Part shown: one piece after another, positions 1 through 4,915 of the stretch
How the letters are laid out: each line of letters begins with the position of its first letter
Position numbering within the stretch: position 1 is the stretch's first letter
Origin: Erysipelotrichaceae bacterium
GTDB lineage: Bacteria; Bacillota_I; Bacilli_A; Erysipelotrichales; Erysipelotrichaceae
Assembly: GCA_003520745.1 (NCBI GenBank)
Contig: DOUE01000009.1
Location: 144,218-149,810, forward strand
DNA: 5,593 nt
Direction of reading: 5' to 3'
Made by a program: the position numbers and the translations under genes
The notes under the pieces: generated by a model
What the model was told of the DNA's origin: nothing
What the model saw: the letters and a program-made list of their open reading frames with translations, nothing else
The model's database searches: none

Positions 1-477
1 TACGGATTCGGTTCGCCTAACGCAGTCACCATCGGCTTCTTGTTCGGTGCCTTGGGTCAATTCTTGGCGATCATCACCTTGATCGTATTGAAATCCCCGG
101 TTCTGATCATCGCCGGCTTCGTCCCTGTCTTCTTCGACAATGCGACCATCGCGGTCTTCGCAAACAACAAGGGTGGCTTGAGAGCCGCGATGTTGTTCCC
201 GTTCATCGCCGGTTTGGTCCAGGTCTTCGGATCGGCCTTCGTTGTTGAATTCATCGGTTTGGCCAAATACGGCGGCTACCTGGGCATGTTCGACTGGGCG
301 ACCGTATGGCCGGTCATCGCCGTCAGCGTCAAGTACCTTGGTTTCATCGGTGTCGGAATCTGCGTCGTCGCTTTGTTGGCGATCCCTCAGATCCAATACG
401 CCATGAACAAGGAAGACTACTTCCTGATCACGGATGACTACGAAGCATACGCAGCAAAGAAGAACGCTAAAAAGTAA
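1..477 (+). CDS. ulaA: PTS ascorbate-type EIIC (permease) component, 3' part
   Basis: This is the C-terminal 158 residues of a membrane permease; frame 1 is open from the first base, so the gene starts left of the window. The EIIC of the ascorbate PTS forms the transport channel in the cytoplasmic membrane and moves L-ascorbate while EIIB phosphorylates it. The window opens on YGFGSPNAVTIGF, close to the YGSPNAV motif of UlaA/SgaT as I remember it. Several hydrophobic segments follow (about residues 13-45, 60-80 and 95-125 of the fragment), then a charged cytoplasmic tail ending in AAKKNAKK. The family is usually about 450 residues, so roughly the last third is present. The downstream ulaB-like gene, 21 bases away, strengthens the call. 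Every Phe codon is TTC and every Ile codon ATC, with TTG favoured for Leu, which suggests high expression. The true substrate could be another sugar acid; the family call is firm, the substrate is inferred. Confidence 0.9.
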   Translation, partial: YGFGSPNAVTIGFLFGALGQFLAIITLIVLKSPVLIIAGFVPVFFDNATIAVFANNKGGLRAAMLFPFIAGLVQVFGSAFVVEFIGLAKYGGYLGMFDWATVWPVIAVSVKYLGFIGVGICVVALLAIPQIQYAMNKEDYFLITDDYEAYAAKKNAKK

Positions 478-498
478 AAACACACTAGGAGGTTTAAC

Positions 499-795
499 AT
501 GTTGAAAGTTCTCGTAGCTTGCGCCAACGGTGCAGGATCCAGCTTGATGATTAAAATGAAGGTGGAGAAAGTTCTCAAGGAACTGAATGTTCCGGTCGCG
601 AAAATGCACCACTGTTCACTTTCCGAAGGAAAGAGTGCCGCCACTCAGTTCGATGTCGTCTTCTGCCCGCTGAACTTCGCCAGCATGTTCGACCGTGCCA
701 AAGAAAACGGCACGACCATCATCGGTCTGCGCAATATCCTGTCCGAAGCCGAAATCAAAGAAAAATTCCTCGAGTCCGGCGTTAAAGACAAATAA
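499..795 (+). CDS. ulaB: PTS ascorbate-type EIIB component
   Basis: A complete 98-residue cytoplasmic phosphocarrier. EIIB receives phosphate from EIIA on a cysteine near the N-terminus and passes it to the sugar bound in EIIC. The sequence has the expected beta strand and P-loop-like start, LKVLVACANGAGSSLMIKMKV, with Cys8 as the phosphorylated residue; E. coli UlaB has CGNGQGSS at this place, so Ala9 and Ala12 differ slightly. The C-terminal IIGLRNILS matches VVGVRNMLS of UlaB. The start is set by AGGAGG at 487-492, six bases before the ATG. It lies 21 bases after the EIIC gene, so the two are co-transcribed, and a terminator follows at once, making it the last gene of the operon. No EIIA is seen here; it should lie upstream of the EIIC gene, be fused elsewhere, or be encoded at another locus. 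The choice of ascorbate over another sugar acid is inferred. Confidence 0.9.
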   Translation: MLKVLVACANGAGSSLMIKMKVEKVLKELNVPVAKMHHCSLSEGKSAATQFDVVFCPLNFASMFDRAKENGTTIIGLRNILSEAEIKEKFLESGVKDK

Positions 796-806
796 TCAAG
801 ATGAAG

Positions 807-837
807 AAAAGCACTTCCCGCAAGGAGTGCTTTTTTT
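807..837 (+). terminator. Rho-independent terminator of the PTS operon
   Basis: Arms 807-817 and 824-834 pair over 11 bp (AAAAGCACTTC with GGAGTGCTTTT, one G-T pair) around the six-base loop CCGCAA, and a T-run covers 831-837. It begins 11 bases after the ulaB stop codon and separates the PTS operon from rmuC. Confidence 0.9.
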
Positions 838-869
838 GTCCGTAATCTTGGTCGATCGGAATCGACGGC

Positions 870-898
870 TTGTGATGGATGAGGAATACGGATACAAT
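870..898 (+). promoter_or_regulatory. Putative sigma-A promoter of rmuC
   Basis: TTGTGA (870-875) and TACAAT (893-898) are separated by 17 bases, a good match to the vegetative consensus. Transcription would start near 905, only about 13 bases before the proposed rmuC start at 918 and at the edge of its ribosome binding site. The in-frame ATG codons at 879 and 897 would then lie upstream of the transcript. Predicted by eye only. Confidence 0.5.
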
Positions 899-917
899 GA
901 AACCAGAGGTGAATTCA

Positions 918-2249
918 ATGGACGAGATCGTAATCATTCTTGGCATCGTCAACCTGATCGTATTGATCGTGCTTTTCTTTCAGATCAGGAAACCTGATAC
1001 GGCATTACTAAAGCAATTGGAGAGGGACCAGCAGGCGCTGTTGGATCAGATCGCACAGAGCCAGCGCAACACGGCGGAAGAAACCAACCGCAGCCTTCGT
1101 CTGTTCAACGATTTACTGACGCAGAACGCCAAGACGAATACGGAGACGATGGACAAGCGTTTGTTTGAACTGACATCCTTACTCGGTCAATCGCAGGACA
1201 CGCTGCAGAAGAGCGTTTTGGCTTCCTTATCGCAGATCCAAACCGTATTGCAGGCCTCCAGCGTACAGAGTGAACAAAAACTGGAGAACATCCGGATCAC
1301 CATCGAACAACGCCTGGCTTCCTTGCAGGAAGAGAACGGGAAGAAGCTGGACGAGATGCGCAACACGGTCGACGAGAAATTGCAGAAAACGCTGGAAGAG
1401 CGCATCAGCAAGTCGTTCCAGCAGGTATCCGCCCAGTTGGAACAAGTCTACAAAGGGCTAGGCGAAATGCAGAACCTGGCGGTCGGCGTCGGCGATCTGA
1501 AGAAGGTGTTGTCCAACGTGAAGACCCGCGGAATCCTCGGGGAAATCCAACTCGGTGCGATTTTGGAACAGATCCTGTCCCCCGAACAATATGAAATGAA
1601 CATCGTCACGAAGTCAACGGGGAGAAACCCGGTCGAATTCGCGATCAAGCTTCCCGGCGACGGGGAGACCCCGGTCTACCTGCCGATCGATTCGAAGTTC
1701 CCGGTGGAAGATTACTTGTTGCTGAACGAAGCGTATGACCGGATGGACAAGGTCGAGATCGAACAGTTGTCGACGGTTTTGGAACGTAAGATCAAACTGT
1801 TCGCGAAGGACATCCATGATAAATATGTCGAACCTCCCTATACCACCGACTTCGCCATCCTGTTCCTTCCGATCGAAGGTCTGTATGCGGAAGCGGTACG
1901 CCGGGGATTGGTCGAGACGCTGCAGAGGGAATATAAAGTCAACATCGCAGGACCGACCACCATGGCGGCCCTGCTGAACAGCCTGCAGATGGGCTTCAAG
2001 ACCTTGGCGATCCAGAAACGTAGCTCCGAAGTATGGAACGTCCTGGCCGCGGTGAAAACCGAATTCGAGACTTTCTCGAAAGTGCTAACCGCCGCCCAAG
2101 ACCGCATCGCGAAGACGGGCGAAGACCTCGATAAGCTGGTCGGCGTTCGGACTCGGACGATCCAGCGTAAACTCAAGGATGTTTCGGTCCTCGACTTAGG
2201 TACCAGCGCCAAGGTCATCGACACAAGCGAAAACGAAGAGGAAGCCTAA
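918..2249 (+). CDS. rmuC: DNA recombination protein RmuC
   Basis: A 443-residue RmuC-family protein. RmuC limits certain recombination events, such as inversions at short inverted repeats in E. coli; its fold is related to restriction endonucleases, but the biochemical activity is poorly known. Residues about 4-23 form one hydrophobic membrane anchor, about 27-195 are Gln/Glu/Lys-rich with coiled-coil character, and the conserved domain follows with VKTRGILGEIQLG (201-213), PIDSKFP (256-262), FLPIEGLYAEA (316-326) and AGPTTMAALL (344-353). Length is normal for the family. The frame has upstream ATGs at 879 and 897, but 918 is preferred: AGAGGTG at 905-911 sits six bases before it, the hydrophobic anchor starts right after it, and the likely promoter overlaps the upstream ATGs. 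The gene stands alone between two terminators. Family identification is firm; the start is probable. Confidence 0.95.
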   Translation: MDEIVIILGIVNLIVLIVLFFQIRKPDTALLKQLERDQQALLDQIAQSQRNTAEETNRSLRLFNDLLTQNAKTNTETMDKRLFELTSLLGQSQDTLQKSVLASLSQIQTVLQASSVQSEQKLENIRITIEQRLASLQEENGKKLDEMRNTVDEKLQKTLEERISKSFQQVSAQLEQVYKGLGEMQNLAVGVGDLKKVLSNVKTRGILGEIQLGAILEQILSPEQYEMNIVTKSTGRNPVEFAIKLPGDGETPVYLPIDSKFPVEDYLLLNEAYDRMDKVEIEQLSTVLERKIKLFAKDIHDKYVEPPYTTDFAILFLPIEGLYAEAVRRGLVETLQREYKVNIAGPTTMAALLNSLQMGFKTLAIQKRSSEVWNVLAAVKTEFETFSKVLTAAQDRIAKTGEDLDKLVGVRTRTIQRKLKDVSVLDLGTSAKVIDTSENEEEA

Positions 2250-2263
2250 GGGCTTTCTTTTTT
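2237..2263 (+). terminator. Rho-independent terminator folded around the rmuC stop codon
   Basis: Bases 2237-2246 pair with 2251-2260 (about 10 bp with two G-T pairs; the core is AAGCC with GGCTT), closing a four-base loop TAAG that contains the rmuC stop codon TAA. A T-run follows at 2258-2263. The left arm is therefore the last codons of rmuC. Confidence 0.75.
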
Positions 2264-2276
2264 GATTTCGGTCGAC

Positions 2277-2305
2277 TTGACTTCACTCGTCGGATAGACT
2301 AAGAT
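2277..2305 (+). promoter_or_regulatory. Putative sigma-A promoter of the TIM-barrel gene
   Basis: TTGACT (2277-2282, five of six consensus bases) and TAAGAT (2300-2305, four of six) are 17 bases apart. Transcription would start near 2312, just before the ribosome binding site AGGAGG at 2316-2321. With the rmuC terminator upstream, this supports a separate transcription unit. Confidence 0.55.
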
Positions 2306-2327
2306 ATCGAAAAACAGGAGGCCCGCC

Positions 2328-3110
2328 ATGGACTTCGGAATGCCCACCTTACTTGAATTGGATACCTTGGAAGAAAACGTCGCCCTCTGTCAAGAATTGG
2401 GTCTACAGTTTGTGGAAATCAACTGTAACGTCCCCGAGTTCCAGGTCGAAGCCATGAGTGCCGATCGTTTGAATGCGTTACGTGAAATCACGGGCGTGTA
2501 TTTCACCTTCCATCTGGACGAGTTCCTCTCCGTCACCGACCCCAATCCGACGATTTCCAACGCTTACATCCAAAGCGTCGTGAATTCGATCGAGTTCGCC
2601 AAGAAGGCGAAAATCCCCAACCTCACCATGCATTTTTTGACCGGGGTCGTCTTTACCCTTCCCCACAAGAAAACCTATGTCTATGAGAAATACCACGACT
2701 ATTACATCGAACGTCTGCGTTTCTTCCGTGACAGCGTGGAAAGCTCCGTCGGGGATTCGGGCGTGAAAGTATGCATCGAAAACACCTCGGGATTCGAATC
2801 CTTCATGCGCGATGGAATCGACTTCCTGCTTGAAAGCGACGCCTTCCGCCTCACCTATGATTGCGGTCATAACCATCGCTACAAGATGGTCGACGACGAC
2901 TTCATGGTCGCCCATGCTTCGAAAATCAACCATATGCACTTCCATGACTGCCTCGGGGTTAAAGATCATCTGATACTGGGTACGGGGGAACTTGATCTTC
3001 AAAAGGAATTGGATTTCGTTTCTTCTTCCGCAAGTCGCGTCACTATCGAGGTCAAGACGGTCGAGGGGTTAAGAAAATCAATGGCATACCTTCCCAATCT
3101 AACTCTCTAG
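2328..3110 (+). CDS. TIM-barrel protein, sugar phosphate isomerase/epimerase or endonuclease IV-like
   Basis: A 260-residue soluble protein of the xylose isomerase-like TIM-barrel superfamily (AP endonuclease family 2), whose members include sugar isomerases, epimerases and the DNA repair enzyme endonuclease IV. Likely metal-binding or catalytic positions sit at strand ends: H62 in FTFHLDE, H102 in LTMHF, E151 in VCIENT, D178 and H181 in YDCGHNH, H204/H206 in HMHFHD, D213-H214 in VKDHLILG, and E241 in TIEVK. The 40-residue gap H62-H102 and the D-x-x-H pair resemble E. coli Nfo, so it may bind more than one metal; small epimerases usually need only the Glu-Asp-His-Glu set. The ATG follows AGGAGG (2316-2321) by six bases. 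It is transcribed alone, so neighbours give no substrate. The superfamily call is firm; the exact reaction is unknown. Confidence 0.8.
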   Translation: MDFGMPTLLELDTLEENVALCQELGLQFVEINCNVPEFQVEAMSADRLNALREITGVYFTFHLDEFLSVTDPNPTISNAYIQSVVNSIEFAKKAKIPNLTMHFLTGVVFTLPHKKTYVYEKYHDYYIERLRFFRDSVESSVGDSGVKVCIENTSGFESFMRDGIDFLLESDAFRLTYDCGHNHRYKMVDDDFMVAHASKINHMHFHDCLGVKDHLILGTGELDLQKELDFVSSSASRVTIEVKTVEGLRKSMAYLPNLTL

Positions 3111-3129
3111 CCGGTTCACACCGGCTTTT
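3109..3129 (+). terminator. Rho-independent terminator of the TIM-barrel gene
   Basis: AGCCGGT (3109-3115) pairs perfectly with ACCGGCT (3120-3126) across the four-base loop TCAC, followed by TTTT to 3129. The left arm starts inside the TAG stop codon (3108-3110). The T-run is short, but the GC-rich stem is strong. Confidence 0.75.
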
Positions 3130-3136
3130 CTTCGCA

Positions 3137-3163
3137 AAGAAAAAGGCGCAGTCGACTGCGCCT
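3137..3163 (-). terminator. Minus-strand terminator of the small hypothetical gene
   Basis: Bases 3144-3163 are a perfect 20-bp palindrome centred on GTCGAC. On the minus strand it folds as an 8-bp GC-rich stem (AGGCGCAG with CTGCGCCT) with a TCGA loop, and the A-rich stretch 3137-3144 supplies the T-run. It overlaps the stop codon of the minus-strand gene (3162-3164). With the plus-strand terminator just left of it, it forms a convergent pair. Confidence 0.8.
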
Positions 3164-3401
3164 AACCTTCAAACATCGTGTAGTAGGGTTGATATCCTTT
3201 GCGGAGGTATTTCTCCACCATCTGAAGCAAGGTATTACGGTTCTCATACTCCAGTCGAACCATTTCCGCCCTGCCTTCCTTCACCAACGCGAAGATCACA
3301 TGTTTCGCATCGGCTTCGTGTTTGCTTTTCTGTCTCTCGCACATTTCTTCGAAATGGCTTTTGCTGATTAAAATCTGATGCCCATCATCGAGTAAGATCA
3401 T
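3162..3401 (-). CDS. Small hypothetical protein, 79 aa
   Basis: I do not recognise this protein. It is 79 residues, soluble by eye, with no signal peptide or membrane segment. It begins MILLDDGHQILISKSHFEEM, probably a short beta hairpin, followed by a charged helical middle (about 16-34, Glu/Lys/His rich), a strand (VIFALVKEG, 35-43), and a helical C-terminal half (57-67, LLQMVEKYLRK) ending in the aromatic tail GYQPYYTMFEG. The frame extends upstream to a GTG at 3458, but the ATG at 3401 is chosen because AAGGGGG (3416-3410) lies eight bases before it and the extension is a poor match to the rest. It has its own promoter, leader and terminator, which supports a real gene rather than a chance frame. 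It converges with the TIM-barrel gene and diverges from tdh across a 400-bp gap. No function can be given; a small cytoplasmic adaptor or regulator is only a guess. Confidence 0.7.
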   Translation of the reverse strand: MILLDDGHQILISKSHFEEMCERQKSKHEADAKHVIFALVKEGRAEMVRLEYENRNTLLQMVEKYLRKGYQPYYTMFEG

Positions 3402-3432
3402 TTCGTATGCCCCCTTCCATGATCTTAGAAAT

Positions 3433-3453
3433 AAAAACCCGCAGAATGCGCGT
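3433..3453 (-). other. Possible leader hairpin with T-run (attenuator candidate)
   Basis: In the predicted leader of the small minus-strand gene, ACGCGCA (3453-3447) can pair with TGCGGGT (3443-3437) over a TTC loop, with one G-G mismatch, and T residues follow from 3437 to 3433. It lies between the predicted transcription start near 3486 and the ATG at 3401. It resembles a weak intrinsic terminator, but the mismatch and very small loop leave real doubt. Confidence 0.25.
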
Positions 3454-3492
3454 TTCACTTCCCACTTGTTGGAATAACCAAGAATTATGGAT

Positions 3493-3520
3493 ATTATAAC
3501 ATAACTTTTTCACATGTAAA
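3493..3520 (-). promoter_or_regulatory. Extended -10 promoter of the small hypothetical gene
   Basis: On the minus strand TTTACA (3520-3515, five of six consensus bases) is 16 bases before a perfect TATAAT (3498-3493), which is preceded by TG plus one base as in an extended -10 element. Predicted start near 3486, giving a leader of about 85 bases to the ATG at 3401. This is the best-matching promoter in the window. Confidence 0.65.
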
Positions 3521-3537
3521 GACTGGAAGACCAGAAA

Positions 3538-3551
3538 TCTAAGCGCTTACG
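3538..3551. promoter_or_regulatory. cre-like site (possible CcpA operator)
   Basis: The stretch TCTAAGCGCTTACG fits the catabolite-responsive element consensus TGWAARCGYTWNCW at 12 of 14 positions and carries the perfect palindromic core AAGCGCTT (3541-3548). It lies about 18 bases upstream of the -35 of the small minus-strand gene, centred near -59 relative to its predicted start, and about 295 bases upstream of the predicted tdh start. If real, the small gene is the likelier target. CcpA itself is not in the window. Confidence 0.4.
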
Positions 3552-3687
3552 GTGAATGTTTTGTGAGGCCACGCATTCGAACGCCCTTCGATCTTCCCGA
3601 TCACGACTCTACCCAAAGGATGAAAGGCCGGAACGTGAACCAGAGTTCATCTCATCCCATCGACAAGCACGCTCTTTCCTTAGAATA

Positions 3688-3699
3688 TTTCCCGGGAAA
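3688..3699. repeat. 12-bp perfect palindrome
   Basis: TTTCCCGGGAAA reads the same on both strands. It lies about 140 bases upstream of the predicted tdh transcription start, within AT-rich sequence. It could be a regulator half of the tdh control region, but a 12-bp palindrome alone is weak evidence. Confidence 0.4.
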
Positions 3700-3715
3700 G
3701 TGACACTTATCCATT

Positions 3716-3742
3716 AATCATTCATTACTGAAATGTATGATT
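3716..3742. repeat. 27-bp near-perfect inverted repeat upstream of tdh, operator candidate
   Basis: Arms AATCATTCATT (3716-3726) and AATGTATGATT (3732-3742) are complementary at 10 of 11 positions (one T-T mismatch, 3722 with 3736) around a five-base spacer ACTGA. Size and symmetry fit a dimeric regulator site. It is centred about 110 bases upstream of the predicted tdh start. A terminator reading is less likely because the stem is AT-rich and no gene ends just before it. Confidence 0.5.
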
Positions 3743-3761
3743 TTACAAGTAACCGCTATCA

Positions 3762-3792
3762 TTCTGAAAGTGCTTGAAATCTTTCTGAAAAG
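3762..3792. repeat. Direct repeat TTCTGAAAG at two-turn spacing upstream of the tdh promoter
   Basis: TTCTGAAAG (3762-3770) recurs as TTCTGAAAAG (3783-3792), start to start 21 bases, about two helical turns. The second copy overlaps an 11-base symmetric element GAAAAGTTTTC (3787-3797) ending eight bases before the candidate -35 of tdh. The position suits an activator or repressor binding on one DNA face. Evidence is the pattern alone. Confidence 0.4.
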
Positions 3793-3804
3793 TTTTCTAA
3801 ACCA

Positions 3805-3833
3805 TAGAGAAATGGAAATCGTTGGGGTACAAT
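3805..3833 (+). promoter_or_regulatory. Putative promoter of the tdh-kbl operon
   Basis: TACAAT (3828-3833) is a good -10; the best -35 at 17 bases is the weak TAGAGA (3805-3810, four of six). Transcription would start near 3840, just before the AAGGAGT ribosome site (3844-3850). A weak -35 with repeats immediately upstream fits a promoter needing an activator, but this is inferred. Confidence 0.45.
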
Positions 3834-3856
3834 ACAGGTAGTCAAGGAGTACTGCC

Positions 3857-4915
3857 ATGCACACACGAATGAAGACGATCAGTAAGCTTACCTCCGATGT
3901 CGGTGCGACGATGATCGAGCGTGAGATCCCGGAAATCGGAGACGACGACATTCTCGTCAAGACGCTGGCGGTATCGGTCTGCGGTACGGATGTCCATATC
4001 TACGAGTACAACCGATGGGCGAAATCCAGAATCCGTCTCCCGCAAATCATGGGGCATGAACTGGCCGGCCAGGTCGTCAAACTCGGGAAGAACGTGACCT
4101 CGGTCAACCTCGGGGACATCGTGAGCGCCGAAACGCATATCGTCTGCGGCGAGTGCGAATTCTGTAAATCCGGCAATGCGCACATCTGCATCAACACTTC
4201 CATCCTGGGTGTCGACCGGGACGGGGCGTTTAGCGAATACGTGGCGATCCCGGCGAAGAACGCCTGGATCAACAATCCGGACATCGACCCGGCGTATCTT
4301 TGCGTCCAGGAACCGTTGGGCAACGCGATCCACACGGTGCTTTCCGGGGCGACCCAAGGCAAGAGTTTCGCGATCGTCGGCTGCGGACCGATCGGCGTGA
4401 TGGCGGTGGACGTCGCGAAAGCGGTCGGCGCATCGAAAGTCTTCGCGATCGACCTCAACGACTATCGTTTGGACTTGGCGAAGAAGCTCGGGGCGGACGT
4501 CTGTCTGAATCCGAAAACACAGGATGTGATTTCCGAAGTCTTGAATCAAACCGACGGATTGGGCGTCGATGTGGTCTGCGAAATGAGCGGAAGCGGCATC
4601 GCGATGAACCAAGCCTTCAAATACCTGAAGAAAGGCGGACGGATGTCGATCCTTGGATTGCCCGACCACCCTTTCACCATCGACGTGGCCAACGACATCG
4701 TCTTCAAAGGCGTAACGGTCAACGGCATCACCGGACGACGGATCATGGAAACCTGGCAACAAGGAAAAGAACTGATCGACGCGGGGAAACTGCATCTGGA
4801 AACCGCCGTGACGCATATTCTGCCGTTTGAGGATTTCAAACAAGCGTTCGACCTGATGATCTCCGGTAACTGCGGGAAGATCGTCCTACGGGTCGGCGAG
4901 AAGGAGGAACGATGA
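3857..4915 (+). CDS. tdh: L-threonine 3-dehydrogenase (zinc, NAD-dependent)
   Basis: A complete 352-residue medium-chain dehydrogenase, cytoplasmic and normally a tetramer. It oxidises L-threonine with NAD+ to 2-amino-3-ketobutyrate, the first step of threonine breakdown to glycine and acetyl-CoA. Zinc ligands are visible: catalytic C42 (CGTDVHIY), H67 and E68 (GHELAG), with E152 nearby; structural C97, C100, C103 and C111. The Rossmann motif GCGPIG is at 175-180 and D199 fits NAD preference. EPLGNAIHTVLS (152-163) and ITGRRIMETW near the C-terminus match E. coli Tdh (DPFGNAVHTALS, IYGREMFETW), separating it from sorbitol and alcohol dehydrogenases. Length is close to E. coli Tdh (341). The start at 3857 has AGGAG (3845-3849) seven bases upstream; Met5 (3869) aligns with the E. 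coli start but is too far from that site. The stop overlaps the kbl start, and kbl makes the assignment very strong. Confidence 0.96.
   Translation: MHTRMKTISKLTSDVGATMIEREIPEIGDDDILVKTLAVSVCGTDVHIYEYNRWAKSRIRLPQIMGHELAGQVVKLGKNVTSVNLGDIVSAETHIVCGECEFCKSGNAHICINTSILGVDRDGAFSEYVAIPAKNAWINNPDIDPAYLCVQEPLGNAIHTVLSGATQGKSFAIVGCGPIGVMAVDVAKAVGASKVFAIDLNDYRLDLAKKLGADVCLNPKTQDVISEVLNQTDGLGVDVVCEMSGSGIAMNQAFKYLKKGGRMSILGLPDHPFTIDVANDIVFKGVTVNGITGRRIMETWQQGKELIDAGKLHLETAVTHILPFEDFKQAFDLMISGNCGKIVLRVGEKEER

Larger units (their letters stand above)
3459..3856. other. Divergent intergenic region, about 400 bp, without a supported gene
   Basis: Between the small minus-strand gene and tdh there is no coding frame with a credible start and ribosome site. 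The left end holds the minus-strand promoter and the cre-like site. The centre (about 3552-3680) is richer in GC than either flank and contains short hairpins: TCGAA with TTCGA (3577-3591), TGAAC with GTTCA (3636-3649), and GGATGA with TCATCC (3618-3623 with 3652-3657) enclosing the second. The right end (3681-3856) is AT-rich and holds several repeats listed separately plus the tdh promoter. The central part has no assigned role; it could be an untranslated RNA, an upstream regulatory region or decayed sequence. Confidence 0.6.

Noticed and set aside
2478..3002. A 174-codon minus-strand frame opposite the TIM-barrel gene
   Set aside because: Antisense shadow of a gene with clear motifs on the plus strand; no promoter or family resemblance was seen.
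3402..3458. Longer form of the small minus-strand gene from GTG 3458
   Set aside because: The ATG at 3401 has a better spaced ribosome site, and the extension would place the leader hairpin within coding sequence; it remains possible but less likely.
3500..3703. An open plus-strand frame in the intergenic region, with GTG at 3563 and ATG at 3620
   Set aside because: Neither start has a well-placed ribosome site (AAAGG directly abuts the ATG at 3620), the product would be only 27-46 residues, and the composition does not look like protein.
3716..3742. Terminator reading of the 27-bp inverted repeat
   Set aside because: The stem is AT-rich, the following T-run is only four bases, and no gene ends nearby on either strand, so an operator is more plausible.
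3718..3960. An 80-codon minus-strand frame across the tdh promoter and 5' end
   Set aside because: It overlaps the tdh start and its regulatory repeats and has no recognisable protein features.
3842..4843. A 333-codon open frame on the minus strand opposite tdh
   Set aside because: It lies wholly antisense to an unmistakable tdh, is rich in Asp, Arg and His from reversed GC-rich codons, shows no family motif, and its openness follows from the codon bias of tdh.
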